From Eulemur rufifrons (taxonomy: Eukaryota; Chordata; Mammalia; Primates; Lemuridae), in the NCBI RefSeq assembly GCF_041146395.1, contig NC_090989.1:243402843-243466842 (forward strand): a stretch of 64,000 nucleotides of DNA, given 5' to 3'. Positions within the stretch are counted from its first letter, which is position 1. The number at the start of each line of letters is the position of its first letter. The notes beneath the pieces were generated by a model. It did not search any database, was not told the origin of the DNA, and was given only the letters and a program-made list of their open reading frames with translations. The position numbers and the translations under genes are program-made. Below, one piece after another: positions 40,861-54,600 of this stretch.

Positions 40861-42760
40861 CCCCTGAAGTGTCTTCCAACTCAAAACCAGAGTGAAAAAT
40901 ATACATAAATTAAATCTTCAGCCTAGAAACATAGCACAGTACAGAACAAGCACCTAATACACATTTAGTAAAAAAATGGAAGTTTTTTAAAAAATAAAGC
41001 ACATATTTAAAACAGAGCTTCCCATCTTGCATGCCCTGGTGTGCTGGGCCTAGAAGTGCGTGTGTCGAGATAATGGTCCCCTCAGGACAGAAGCTCATGA
41101 CGTGAAATAGTTGGGGACGCACAACTTTTTAAATACACTACCATTACAGCAAAAAAATAAATCTTTATTAAGTTTCAAACTAAATTTATAAAATATTCTC
41201 ACCACCCTTTGTTTAGCAAAGACAGAATGTTGCCTTATCTGGTACTCAAGTCATCTAATCTTAATACAGAAGATATGAACACCAATTTACTTGAAGCAGC
41301 AGAAAGCCCTGGAATGCAATGTATGGATGTTACTTCTCTAAAAGTAACTCTTGAAAAAACAACACTTTCAACATATGTTTCAGTGCATACAGAGAACATA
41401 CAGCAGCAACCATTCTCAAGAGACGAAATTCTGCTAAAGAACATTTAATACAGTAACAACTGCAATTTCTGGTTCAACATTTATGATAACAACTACTTAC
41501 CCTTTTTAATGGTAGTAACTCAGGGATTTTTTAGTGTGAAAAATCTGCATTGTTTCTTGTAATTATTACTACCTACAACTTCACATTTTTTGAGAAAGAT
41601 GATGATCTATAACGTGTATATAAAAGTATGGGGGTTTATTTTCAACACAGAGCTCAATGGTATTTCCTAATAAGCTTTTTTCTTAGGGTCCAAGAAATAA
41701 AAGCTTCGCATCTTTCAGATACCTGAGCACTTGTATTTATGGGTCATGCCCTCCCCGCGCCCCCCCCCATTCTCACAGCCAATTGCTGCACCTTTGCCAC
41801 AAGTGAAATAAGAAGCCCTCAATCCAGATAACAAGCTACCTTGCCAACTGTGCTTCATTCCAAAGGGTGGGTCACCCTGAAGGCGGCTGCTGGTCTTGCC
41901 ATGTCTCCAAGGAGGTCCACAGATGGGCTGGTTGCTTCTGAAACACATATATTCAACTGGACAGGGATGATTCTCACGAGTGTGGCGTGTAAATCTGTGT
42001 TAGAGATAGCAAGCACGTGGCTACCAGCAACCTGTAAGTCAAAGGGCCAATAAGCCAGTAAGCCCTTTCCACTGAAGGGCTTTTTACACAGTCGCTCCTT
42101 CCTGTGGTTCTTCATTGAAATGGTTATCAAACGAGCTTCCAAACAACAGAAAAGGTCAAAAGATTAAAAAAACCTTACTCATCTTGGAAATATCTGAGAA
42201 ATATTTGGACTTTACCTACTACGGTGATGCTTAGGTGCTACGTAAGAAAAACGTAACATACATATCCAACAAAAAAATGAACCAGGAACTACAGCACTAG
42301 AAATAATGTAAACACTAGGGGGTGGAAAAAAGGACTACCTTGTCTTAAATCATTGAGTTTAAAAGGTATATACTCTGAGAAATAGATGAGTCCAATATTC
42401 TATTACTGGGGAGATTTCGTTTTTGTTTGATCCTTTTGCACACACACTGCCCAACATGCCCCACATAAATGTCTCTTTTAGAAGGCGGCAATGTCCTTCC
42501 TAGCAAGTTCTATGCAAGTCCCCAAATCACATATAATCTATGGTGGCAAATATTTTTAGTGCTACAATAGAAATGGGCAAGATAACAGAGTTTGGATGTT
42601 TATGTACTTTGTATTTCATTATAGACTCAAATCCCTGACTGATCTGAGATTTAACTAGTCATGGACACAAAAATATTTAAGGAACTTGTGGGTCTATATT
42701 GAATATGACGGAATATTTTCATTCCCCAGAAGACATTACAAGTGGAAAGAGGCTTACCTA
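40861..42760. other. Intergenic, nothing recognised
   Basis: No domain-bearing ORF. The opposing ORFs at 41209-41448 and 41235-41444 overlap and resemble no family I know. Confidence 0.4.
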
Positions 42761-42764
42761 TGGT

Positions 42765-42965
42765 TTTAATCACAGGGCTCTCTTCTTGAATTGCCTCTCC
42801 TAGTATCTTTGAAATCCACTCTACGCTCAATGACCCAGCTCAAGTGCTACCATTTCTGTGGCTCAGCACTCCCACCCACAAACCCCCTTCCCCCCACACA
42901 TGCACATTAAGAGCCACTCCCTTCTTCCTCTTTTTTAATGTACTTTGTGTACAGCATTCTTTTCT
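42765..42965. repeat. L2 LINE fragment
   Basis: 'cgctcaatgacccagctcaagtgctaccatttctgtggctcagcactcccac' is L2 wording. Confidence 0.6.
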
Positions 42966-43218
42966 TTTTACTGTATAGTTACTTGTGGATGTAGAGCAAT
43001 CTTCCAGAGCATATGACAGATTCCAGAAGAACAGAGGTGTGTATCTTCCACACGTTATTTTATGTCTGCATAAATGGACTATTTTCTTGCATTTGTGTCC
43101 CTAAGGTTAAGAAAGTAACACCTAAGAGTGTTTTTGAAGTTCAGTATCAATTCAGTCCTAACCTAATCTTTAGTTATTTAAAATATGTTAATAATGAATT
43201 TGAGATCTTAATATTGTG

Positions 43219-43554
43219 GTCTGGTCAACCAATTGCCATCTGAAAGGCTGTTTTAAAAATATCTTCATATAAGTACCTAAAATCTCATCATAATGTAATG
43301 ACTTCTAATTAATTTATACTAGCTAGCAGGAAACAAATTTTCCGTGTATACTTTAGATTTCCACTTATAATAAATACAATTACCCAAACCCTCCAAGATT
43401 CCCAAATTATTTCCCCACAAAGAGACAAGGTAACATTTCCCAATTCTATTCACTTTTCCAGGAGACCACTATAAACTAGTGCATTAGGGCAATCTCTAGC
43501 AGCCTTTAAAATAGAGCTGAATCTATCAGTCTGCTTCGGCTAGCAGTAAAATAT
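43219..43554 (+). repeat. Direct duplication, copy B
   Basis: Partner of 37975-38328, in the same orientation, about 5.2 kb away. It lacks the small internal tandem repeat of copy A and has small indels such as 'ataataaatacaatta' against 'gatataatta'. Confidence 0.9.
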
Positions 43555-45845
43555 ATTCACTCTTAAAGTAGAGTAAAAGCAGTCAAGCATACTTTTAATA
43601 CTTTTAAAATTCAGGGTATTTTGCCATATTAGTGTTTTCCAAATTGTCACTCGATATATTATATTTAGAGAAAGCAAGACTATCCAGCCAAATTCCTCAA
43701 TCAACTGTTCAGAGATAGACAGTGTCTTCCTGAGCATTAACTATTTTTATTTTGCTTCAGAAATGATTTGGACAACTTAATAAGTATGAGGGCATCTGAA
43801 GATTGGTGAAACTAAATGATTACTGATATCAGATTGAAAATTATAGAAATCAGCTAATAATATAAAAAAGGAAAAGAATCTTTAAGAAAAGCAGAACAGA
43901 TTCACTTTTTTGAGTTGTAACTAGGTTTATTAAAACTACAACAAATTAGCTTGATGACTGCTTCTGGACTCTCATGATACTATAATCTTGGCCGGGTGGC
44001 TCATCAATCCTCCCTTCTAGGTGACGGTTTCTGAGAAGGTAAGAGCCACATCTTGCTCATCTTTATACACCCAAGGCACAGCAGAGTAGATAGTTAACTT
44101 CCTGTTGACCAAATCAAAAAATCCTTCCATTTATTTCTATGAACCAGAATGCTGGAAAGGTTAATTTCAGTAAGATCCATCCTATATCAAAGGCTAACTG
44201 TGTTAATGGTATAGATGTTCAATCCTTCCAACCTGAAGGGAAATGAGCCTACTTTGGGGAATCTTCAGAGGAAGAATGTGAAGAATTCTGCAAGTAGGGA
44301 AATATGGGCTATTCACTGCAATGGCAGACTATAAATGCTCTTCATCCAGTAATAAATTATGTATGATTTTATCATTATTTCTATTTCCTCCCACTATTTG
44401 AGCTTCCAATGTGGTAACAGAGGCTTTAAGAAAAAAACCACTGCCCTTTTTTTCCTACTCGGTAAAAGGTATATGCCTATTGCTCTGAAAGTATACTAAT
44501 AGAGAACCAGATATGAAAATTTCAACGTATTGTTAAAATACATGCATTTTCTAGCTAACCCTGTAAGTAAGTAGTTGGAAGTTTCTACTACAATTTCTTT
44601 TTGCTCCTCTTATAAAGGGTAGAAATCTTGCAATCTGTTTATTTTTTTTAAAAAGGAAGGTTAAATTGTTACCACTTTTCCTCAAGTCAGATTAAAATAA
44701 TGTAAAATGATGTTAACATTATGAATTCATGTTGGCCACTCTAACACTGAATTTTGATACTGTTCAGATGATTTGCAAGCATAGGTGAAAAAGGGTTCTG
44801 AGGGAGAAGAATGCAATTTCTCCTCAATTACACCAGTAGTTACTACACTAACTTCCTTTACTGAGAATTTTTCCACTGTCTGCTCAATTATAAAAGAACT
44901 GCTGACATGCAACCAGTCAAAATACTGATAAAGCATGCAAGAGGAGAGAGGTGAGGGGAGGATGTTTCAAAGTCACAAAATTAGAGTATTAAATTCATAT
45001 AATAAAAAAAGGGAGTATGGAGATTTGAGATTAATTGCATGTTGAAAGCAGCAGCAGCAGCTTGTCACTCAACCGCACTCCTGACTACTAGGTTGTGAAT
45101 TCAGGACAATTACTTTTAGAATGGCTTTTACCAAAAAAGCCGACAGAAACAACAAAAAGAAACGATTTTAGTATAGTTTGCTTAAAAAAAAAAAGTACCT
45201 CATTATTACATTCAATTTTCTTAAGTTCTATAGAAGTAAAATCCTTCCATAAAAGAACAGTAAGAAATGTTTCCCTCCACAGATCTGTTAAGGATGTATT
45301 ACAAAAATTAACCATGTATGTGACATACCGCATGGTGCTGGCACAGTTCATGAGTGCAACATGCGCAATACACACCAACCCTAACCTAAGAGAAACTGAG
45401 TTTCTGACGTTAGAGAACAGTCTCTTGACAATCTAGCACTTGTGCAACAAAATTAAGTTTCTTTCATACACCAACACTTAAACCTATGGGTGAATTCTCC
45501 TTGCCAGTGGAAGCAGAAATAAGTTACCTTCCTTCTATTTGGTTTTTCTTTAACTCAGGTAAATGTGTGAGGGCAATTCCCATTTGTGCAAAAGGTTAGA
45601 GGTTAAATTAGACCTACAGAATGATGTCAGCATTCGATTTCCAAAACTTTACAACTAGGAGATCAAAGTATGTGCTCCTGTCAGAGTTACTTATCTAGCA
45701 CTATCTGAAAACTAATCAGAAGATGTCATTCAGTCAAAATTTTTTTGCATGTTCTACTTCAATTAACCCGCCTTTTGGAATTCTTAACTTTAGAGATAAC
45801 ATGGCTTTCAACTAAAGCTCTGAGGGAACCTCTTAAGAGAGCAAG
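43555..45845. other. AT-rich DNA downstream of ELAVL2 poly(A) candidates
   Basis: No recognised repeat or coding exon. A (CAG)4 run lies at 45050. Part may belong to a longer 3'UTR isoform, which cannot be told from sequence alone. Confidence 0.35.
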
Positions 45846-45850
45846 TCTTG

Positions 45851-45856
45851 TTTATT
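45851..45856 (-). promoter_or_regulatory. ELAVL2: Candidate poly(A) signal AATAAA
   Basis: TTTATT on plus is AATAAA on the ELAVL2 strand, near the end of the AT-rich 3'UTR-like block. Confidence 0.4.
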
Positions 45857-45899
45857 AAAGTGAGCACAGGAACCCCCAAAATGTGTACAAAGACCTACT

Positions 45900-48374
45900 C
45901 ACCACACTGTTCTTTCCCTTCAACTTTGTTTATTGATGTACTGAACATGAAAAAGTACAAAGAATCCAAACACAAAAGAAAACATGTACAGCCTCTTAAA
46001 TACTCAACAGAATATATTTTCTATTCCAACAGATGTGAATTAAGTCATACTGTACAACTTCAAATAAATACCAGCCTTACATTTTATTAAGTGCTCTGAT
46101 AAACACTGTAAAGTGAAGCACAATTTGCATGCCCTCTCATCAATGCCTTGGTTTGCTACAGTAGTATAGGAAAGAAGCATGTAGCTGCTGTTTTCCCGTG
46201 AGGGAAACCTTATTAATTTTTCTTTAAGTATATACACATATTTTATTTTTTAGTGTTTTTTTTTTTTTTTAAACGCAGAAGGTTAACTCTGACAATCTAA
46301 ATGCACCTAAGGATATGAGAAAGTGCTAAGCCAATTGATTTCTGAATAGCATTGAGTGGGTCAGCATGAAAACTCGCTTATTCACTTTAGCACGCGCCTC
46401 ACAGTATATGTACTGTACTATACTGAAAAATTTTATAACTACAGTTTTAAATAATAAAAAATAAAACTCAAAGCAACCGCAAAGATAATGTACAACTATG
46501 TTATGCATAGCACATTGCCTGTTCTAAGGGGAAGCACGTGAGCATCTCAGTTTATACAAAAAGCAGGACGTAACTATATAGTTCTCAGTGCATCCTGATG
46601 AAGGCCATTTTTTGCCTTCAGCTTTTTTGAAAATTTATTATAAGCTAGATGCTAATCAGAAAATATTTTGTATTTTTTAAAATTTCTTTCATACATGGTA
46701 AAGACTTATTTTATTATTTCCCCAAATAGTGGTTTAAGCATCATACAAAGTTAAATTTCAATAGCATACAGATATTTATGATTTTTGTATGAAAAATGTA
46801 AGGAAATTTGTTCAAAACCTATGGTTATACTCATTTTTTTTTTTTACCACAAACATATTTATAAACAAAAATGTAGCATCACCATAAACAGCTGAAGCTA
46901 GACTATCTACAGACAAAATTAGCAACAAATCTGATGCACTGTAAATTCAAGTCCTCAGGACAACAAAAGTGATTAAGCAAGACCTCAAGTAACAATGTTA
47001 ATGCCATTTACAAAGGAAAAAACTGATACAAAAACATTCAAAACCTGAACATCACTTGGCATGTAAGGAAAAAAAAAAATCAAATTAGCTGAACGGTTCA
47101 TAAACACAAGGTCTTATTTACATTACACAAAGCTCAGGTGTTAGCCTTGAACGTAACTTTCAAAATACCTTCAAATATATCCAACTCAGATCACTTTTGC
47201 TGATTTGCTGCAGTACAAATCATGTGCAACGTCTTTTTTTCCTTAAGACAAAACAATTCTTCAAACAATACTGCAAGTACATCACTAAACACCATGAGCT
47301 CTATCTGAAGGGATTTCTTTAGGAAGAACAGATTTTTTTTCCCCCATCTCTTGGTAATTTAAATTTCTTGCCTGCTCTTATATATTCTTTTGTAAATTTT
47401 TTTTATTTGTTTCAAAATCACAAATCAATGTGAGCCACCTATCACATAATAACCAGGATGATCAGACACTCCACTGGTGATTACAAAAACGAAACCAGCA
47501 GTGTTTCCCCCATTGATTCTACTCCTTTCATACAAAGATCTCAAAAGTATTTTCTACATCATAAATCTTTCTAAATTTTCCAACCGCTGCAAATTTCCTG
47601 GTAAATTTTAAAAGCTCACTAGGTGTCATATGAAGAGATTTCTCAAAGTATTCAAGTCAAAATATTTGTTCCAGGACCAGTAAAAAGTTTCTCCAAATTT
47701 TCTTTTTTATAAAAATAGATGCTTTTTTTAAACCCACATCAAAGAGGCTCTTATCTCTTTGGCAAGGTACTGCTTTACGAAAAGTTCTCCAGTATTCTTA
47801 CAATAAGCGTTTATAATGTAGCCCCCCCTTCCCCAACCCAAATCATAATTACAAAATAAATACTGTTTTTAACTTCATAAATAAAAATGTAAACTTCAAA
47901 ATACTTTTCTTAAACAGACATAACAGCAATGCTTTAAATGTAAACCAAACACAAAGCTAATCAGAAAAAGGAAAAAAAGGGGGGGAAAAAAAGACACAAC
48001 CAACTGAAGAATTACAACACAAAGCCTCAATATTTACTCACAGGTTCAAGGCAGTTATGTAAAAAGAAAAGAAATGTCTTCCCTTAGCTGAAACACTTTA
48101 AAAGGTCCACCTTCTTCAAAGAAGGCAATAGAATGCAATGTGACAGGTAAAAACCCTGTACCTCTTGTCCATATTCAAACATAAAAGATATTTAAGAAGT
48201 TTTAATTCAAATACTAGCAATAAAAAATCTCACATATTTCTTAGGATGCTAAGTAGTCATTTTATCCCCATCTCAACACTGACTTACAAAGACATTTACT
48301 AATGTATAAAGTTTCTCTTAACTTGCCTTTGTTGTATAGTTTTCATATATAAATGGACTGAGGACAAGAGCTCA
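45900..48374 (-). other. ELAVL2: ELAVL2 3'UTR (inferred extent)
   Basis: Downstream of the TAA stop, this AT-rich block has no recognisable transposon over about 2.4 kb, unlike the flanks, which suggests constraint. On the minus strand it carries many AUUUA and U-rich runs, the kind of sequence bound by Hu proteins, so self-regulation is possible. Internal AATAAA at 47402 and 46242 could give shorter forms. The exact end is inferred. Confidence 0.6.
45929..45934 (-). promoter_or_regulatory. ELAVL2: Candidate poly(A) signal AATAAA
   Basis: A second AATAAA on the minus strand, about 2.44 kb after the stop codon. Together with 45851 it is the most plausible distal cleavage region. Others lie at 46242 and 47402. 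Confidence 0.45.
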
Positions 48375-48887
<513 letters not shown>

Positions 48888-49257
48888 TTAAGTTATGAAA
48901 TGGCCATTACTTGCTGTATTAATCCACAATAGCAAAGAAATATACTTAGAACTGACTCCATGAATTAAGCAGGATTGGCAGGGGGGCGGAGGGGGAAACC
49001 AACACATATGTAAACATGCTATAACGTCGCAACGCAATATGAAAAAAATAATGGGTTTTTTAAAGACCAGGTGGCATCCAGTGGGATAAAAATATTCCTT
49101 GAGTCAATCGTGCTTCAAAGAGCAACTTTTCATTAGGTTGTACATGCAAAATAAAACCCAACAAAAACTTAATGAGGGGTGTGAGTATCACTCCCAAATC
49201 AAAGAAACTAATCAATTGTGGGAAGGGATTATGAGTATCATGAACCTCTATCATTAC

Positions 49258-49296
49258 CTCTTTACTCCATAAGCCATATTGAGCAGATTGTCCAAC
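49258..49296 (-). CDS. ELAVL2: ELAVL2 39-nt alternative hinge exon
   Basis: Encodes LDNLLNMAYGVK flanked by split arginine codons (R before and after), thirteen residues in phase. It lies in the hinge between RRM2 and RRM3, the region that controls nuclear export and import in Hu proteins. The acceptor is TTTTGCAG|G; the donor GAG|GTAATGATAG is off consensus at +5, as expected for a cassette exon. Skipping keeps frame, because both neighbours share the same phase (AG | G). Published Hu isoforms with and without this segment are known. It is too short to be seen as an ORF; a frame-shifted reading appears instead. Confidence 0.97.
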
Positions 49297-49639
49297 CTGC
49301 AAAACACACATTTAGCAAACTTCAGTTTTTAATTTTTCCCCTTTATGTTAAAGAAAGCTGGGCTTGTTACTGCCATCTTCCAAGGGGATATTTATACATT
49401 AATTATATGTGAAGTCTTAAAACACTGAGTCTTTTTACATCCCTGAGGGAACGGGTACCCACTGCCACAGGATTAGCTTTGCCAATGGAGACAGTTCCCC
49501 TCTACGCAGGTCAGTGCAGGGGAAGCGGTGGTGGTCATCCAGGAGGAAATGTGGAAGCTCTGGCAGAGTTAACTTTTGGATTCTCACCAGGGAAGTTCTA
49601 ACTGTGCCATGTGTACCTACGTGTATTTATATGACTTTC

Positions 49640-49765
49640 AATTTTCACAGCTCTATTGGTTCCTGAGGATACCAAGACACACAGAGACTAACTGGCTGTC
49701 CCCAGGCCACGGGACTAGTAAATGGTGGCACTGATATTCAAACGCTGCCATTTACAGAATTCTAT
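49640..49765 (+). repeat. MIR SINE fragment (ELAVL2 intron)
   Basis: 'aactggctgtccccaggccacgggactagtaaatggtggcactgatattcaaacgctgcc' is MIR 3' wording, antisense to the gene. Confidence 0.6.
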
Positions 49766-51266
49766 ACGTTTCCCTTTAATCTCCCAACTTTGAAGAATCA
49801 AAAATGTATAATTACAGGTAGAAAAACCGTATTGACAACCTTGGGTAACTCTCCCATTTCTCAGATGTGCTCAACTGAGGTCCAGAAAAGGAAAAAGCGA
49901 GCCACTGCTCTAGCCAGCAACAAAGCCAGGGGTTCAGACCCTGAGTCCGACGCTGAGTTTAAACTGTGCGGCATAAACTGGGATTTAAGAAGCCAGGCAG
50001 GAAACAACTTGAGTTTCTCTTAAAATTTTTAAGAGAAAGTAACTGGGGTGGGCAGGGACTCTTTAAAACTTTCTACCTTTTTCCTATGTCAGAAATTAAA
50101 TTAGTTTTATCGTATTTGATTCTTCTTGCTTTATCTATCAGCTGTAAAAAGACCATGTTGATACCCCAGGTTTCCACAGTGCTTAGCAATTAATTACATT
50201 GTTTCAAGGAGGCAGGCGTAACTTAACACACGGCCACATCCACCCTCAACTGCCACAAGGCTCAACACTCTCCAAAGACAACCTTGGGGTGGGGGTGGGA
50301 GGGGTGCACAATTTTTTCTCATTCTTGTAACACTTGTGAAAGGTTAAGTTTGAGCAGTGCCACAACCTTAGTGTCTAACCCACGCCATCAAGTCAGGCTA
50401 GAGCACACCTGTAAAAACAACTCCTTTTAGTTTTATAAAAGCTAAAACACATCTCACCTGGTCTTTCAGAATTGGAAAAAAAAAATGTAGTCTTCTCACA
50501 TCCCTGCCCCAAATCTCCACTGGGAATTTTGTGTTTTGTAAAAATTAAAAGAATGAACTGAGCTGATAAAATGCGAAGTGTAAAGGGAGAGAACAAATCA
50601 CAATGACCAAGGATCCTCATCCACGTATGTCTGTCTTGCCCCACTAGCCTCTCACCGTACCACAGAGCACAGGCCTGGGTCACTGCAGGTTTATAATGAA
50701 TATGTGATGACCGAACAAAGGCAATGAGGTCACCAAGATATTCACCAACTACTTAATCTAGAATGAAAACTACCAGGAGGACCGGCTGGGCAAGTATGTT
50801 TGCACAGGCAAGGGAGAAAGCACGTGTGAAAAGAGTTCACACGTGGGAAAGCTGTATTCTCTGCAGAGGTGATGAGTATAGTCAAAGAGGCCTTGTCTTC
50901 ACACTCAAGAATAAGGGTCACAAATACTGGCAATAAAGATGAACACAAATTGGTATCACAACATAATCTGACAAAAAAATTTCATCAAATTGCTGTAATG
51001 ATCAATACAGAATGCATTGGGCATATGATACCTGTGGAACAGAACAGCCTACTGAGGTCTCCATCCAAAGTGCTAAAAGGCTCAGAACAAAGAAATACCT
51101 TATTGATTCACCCAAAATAGTTATACCATCTGAGCTCATTAATCGCATCCAGGTAGAGACTGTCACACTTTGCCACTGCTCACTTAGGACAGTAACCAAA
51201 CACCTAGAGACAGAATTTTCTAAACAAGTTTTCAGTATTTTCAAAACCTGCCCCAAAAGCAAATTA
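49766..51266. other. ELAVL2: ELAVL2 intron sequence, nothing recognised
   Basis: Intronic. No exon, RNA gene or nameable repeat seen. Confidence 0.5.
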
Positions 51267-51654
51267 CAGTCACACATCACTTAACAATGGGGATATACCC
51301 TGAGAAACACATCATTAGGCAATCTGTCATCATGGGAACATCATCGAGTATACTTACACAAACCTCGATGGAGGAGCCTAGTATACACCTAGGCTATATG
51401 GGACAGCCTAGTGTTCCCAGGCTACAAACCTATACAGCATGTTACTGTACTATAGGCAACTGTAACACAATGGTAAGCATTTGTGTATCTAAACATACCT
51501 AAACACAACAAAGTAATGTGTTGCACTACAATGCTACCATGGCTACTGTATCGCTAAGCAATAGGAACTTTTCAGCTCCATTACAATCTTATGCGACCAC
51601 CTTTGTATATGTGGTCTGTCATTGACTGAAGCATTGTTACGCGATGCGTGACTG
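51267..51654 (+). mobile_element. Tigger/MER2-type MITE (ELAVL2 intron)
   Basis: Left TIR CAGTCACACATCACTTAAC preceded by TA; right end ...GCGATGCGTGACTG, its inverse. The interior 'cctaggctatatgggacagcctagtgttcccaggctacaaacctatacagcatgttactgtac' and 'gtaacacaatggtaagcatttgtgtatctaaacat' fits this Tigger-derived family. The right-hand TA is mutated to TG. Confidence 0.9.
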
Positions 51655-54600
51655 TGCATACACTGAGGGAGACAGATCTCATTCCTTGCCCTCCATCTCC
51701 CGCTCCAGGCAGAAGGTCTAGGACGTTTGTACCAGGATCTCCAAGAACTCTCCCAATGGGCTTCACATTTGCCCTATCTGTGAAATCCCATATAATACCA
51801 TGATCTTCACTGATTTCTTCACTTGTCTCTAATTTAGGAAAAATTTGGACCTTTGGAATTTAAGCCAAGTTATCTCCCGTATCCCTTTTTCCTCCCCTAT
51901 CACCAAAAAACATAGGGAAGAGCACTGAACCTAGGAACCAGGGACCAGGCACTGCTGAAACCCCTGCCTGTATGCAGCTGGGCCTAGAAGGTTTCCTTGC
52001 TCTCTCGGGGCCACACATACACATTTCCCAAGGGAGCTCAGAGAAGGCAATGGGTGCTCCACACGGGCACCACGCACTCCATCTAGTAGCAGTTGGGAAA
52101 CTGTAAACTAGTTAGTTACAAGAGAAAATGACGCAGTGCCTTGTATGCAAGGACCCTATTGCTCCCTAGAATTATGTCTTTGGTAGGTCTGTCCATAGCT
52201 CAATGGTATCTTTTGTATATAGTCACTGAAATACGGAAGTTGATTTTTAAATGGAGACCAAGTTAGTAGCCTCCATAATAACTTGGGCGGGGGGGTGAGG
52301 GGAAGTGTGCGTGATGATGTACCACACTGTGAGAAATAAATATTAAAGTGTCCATTACATATATATTTTTTAGTATTTAAAAATAAAGTATTCTTTACTT
52401 ATCTTTAATAAATACACTGCACCCAGCACCCTCACTCAGTCCCACTTGCTTCTCTGGTGGAAGACAGAGCAGTCCTCCCAGGACAGAGATGGCCAGTGGC
52501 ACCCTCACCTGTGCTTTAGCCTGAACGTAACCCTAACCATAATCCATTTTACAAACAACACATTCAGTGGATTTGGAGGATTAGACTGGATAACCTAGCT
52601 TTAATTAAAATAACCTTCACCTAAAGAAAAGGCAGCTTTAAAAAGATTCCTATAAATTTAAAAAATCAGAACTGAGGATGACGCCGGTAAGAGAAACCCA
52701 AATAAGTAAGAAGAGTGTCGACTATTTCTCCTACTCCCAGTACAAGCTACATTATCAGTAGTTAGACATAAGATAATTCAACGTGTCTCACAAGAAGTCA
52801 GACAGGAAATTCAAAATTATTATTTTATAGATCTTACTTTAAAAGGCATATTATTTATTAAGATGGTAAGTAAATGAAAAGTGAACCCAGGCGGTATAAT
52901 AATTAGCAAGACATTTGATATATTGTTTATTTTATCTTTAGCCTATCTTTATTTTCTATATTTTATTAGAGTTTATAAGTTAATGAATAGCACAAGCCCA
53001 TGTACATATGGAATTTATGGAAAAATAGGGGTATGTGTGTAAACATTTTTTGGTCAATAGAAATATAACTCAGATAATAACTAGGTAATATTCTGAACAC
53101 AATCATGTATCAGGTAGATCATCCCCATTTCAAAGTTAGGTGTTTATAATAGAAAATTTTAAAAAAGGCACCTGCCTTATCTTTAAGAAATTTAGCTGAC
53201 GGACTGTGGGAGGTCCTATGTGCAAGTAAAGGGGAAATGTGAAATCAGTTAAACTCAGAAATAAAAATATAGAGAGGTTATTGAGTAAGAAAATAAAACT
53301 CTGAACCCCGCAAATAATGGTTATCAAAACCTCTTGAAAGCACCAACCAAGACCTGCTTTGAAGTTATTCACAATAAGATCAACTTACCACCTTATCCAA
53401 TGAGGTGGTATCATCTGTCTTCTAAGAAAGAAGGAAACTGTTGAAGAGGACCAACACCAGTTTCTTCCGAAAGGAAATTGTGATAATGCAACCAGCATAT
53501 GCCTTAAATGCAACTCAAGTGCTGATTTAAAAGGCTCCTTTAAAAATGCATAAAGCCTCATAGAAGCAGGCACACAGGCCATTAAACCAGATCACATTCA
53601 GTAAAATTAAAGCTACTCCACAAAAAAAAGAACATGAAAAAAAGTTGGCTTAAAGTTTAATTTAGATATCATGTCCCAAGAATATACCTAAGGGGCTTGA
53701 GTTATACTATCCATCAAAATAAATAAGGTATGTCTTATTCTGAAAACTGCAATTACATCAGCATATTAGATCAGCAGTGCTCGTGTTAAAATAATTATCT
53801 GATTGTTCACATGGGTTGCCTGAGCCATAAATCTCACAAGCCTCCATTTAAACTTAACCCTTCTTACATGGATTTTAAATTTTTTGACCTCAAAAGATAT
53901 GGTACACTTCATGATTATTAAAAGTATCTTTGACTATTATTATTATACATATAACTTGTATTCTCCAAACTCTCTCAACTCCCAGGGTACTAGGACAACA
54001 TAAAAATACACGGTAAGAAATTTTTCCAAGTGCTTGCTGTAAGGTGTCAAACTTAAGGCAAAGTCATTAAAACACAAATATGAGGGACACATATGTATTG
54101 TAAGGATTTAGATCTGAACTACAGAAAAGAGCAAAACACCAACAAAACAAGCACATTCTTAATTCAAGAGTCTCTATGAGGTCAAAGAAGGTGGTTCAGC
54201 CTTTATTCAACAGAACGAGAGAGGTAAACAAAAAAAAAAAAAAAATCAAGATAATGACAACCAAGTTCTATATATGGTATTAAAGAAAAAGCACCAAACA
54301 CACCTCAGGTTAAACCTGAATTCTAGTAATAATTTCTTCCAACACCTAATCTAGATCAAACACCTTCACTGAGCACATGGATTAGGTCGCATTTTATTAT
54401 CTGGACAGACATTATGGGAGGAATGGGAAAGGGAGACGACAGGAATCTGAAGGGAGAAGAATCATCTCCCCATTTTTCTAAAACCAGGTTTCTCTTACAA
54501 CTGACAACTCTCATTCTCTTCCTCCAAAATTTCTATCTATAGGAGTCAAGAAGAGAAAGAATTTCCAAGTTAATGATAACATATGGTACTAAAAGATAAA

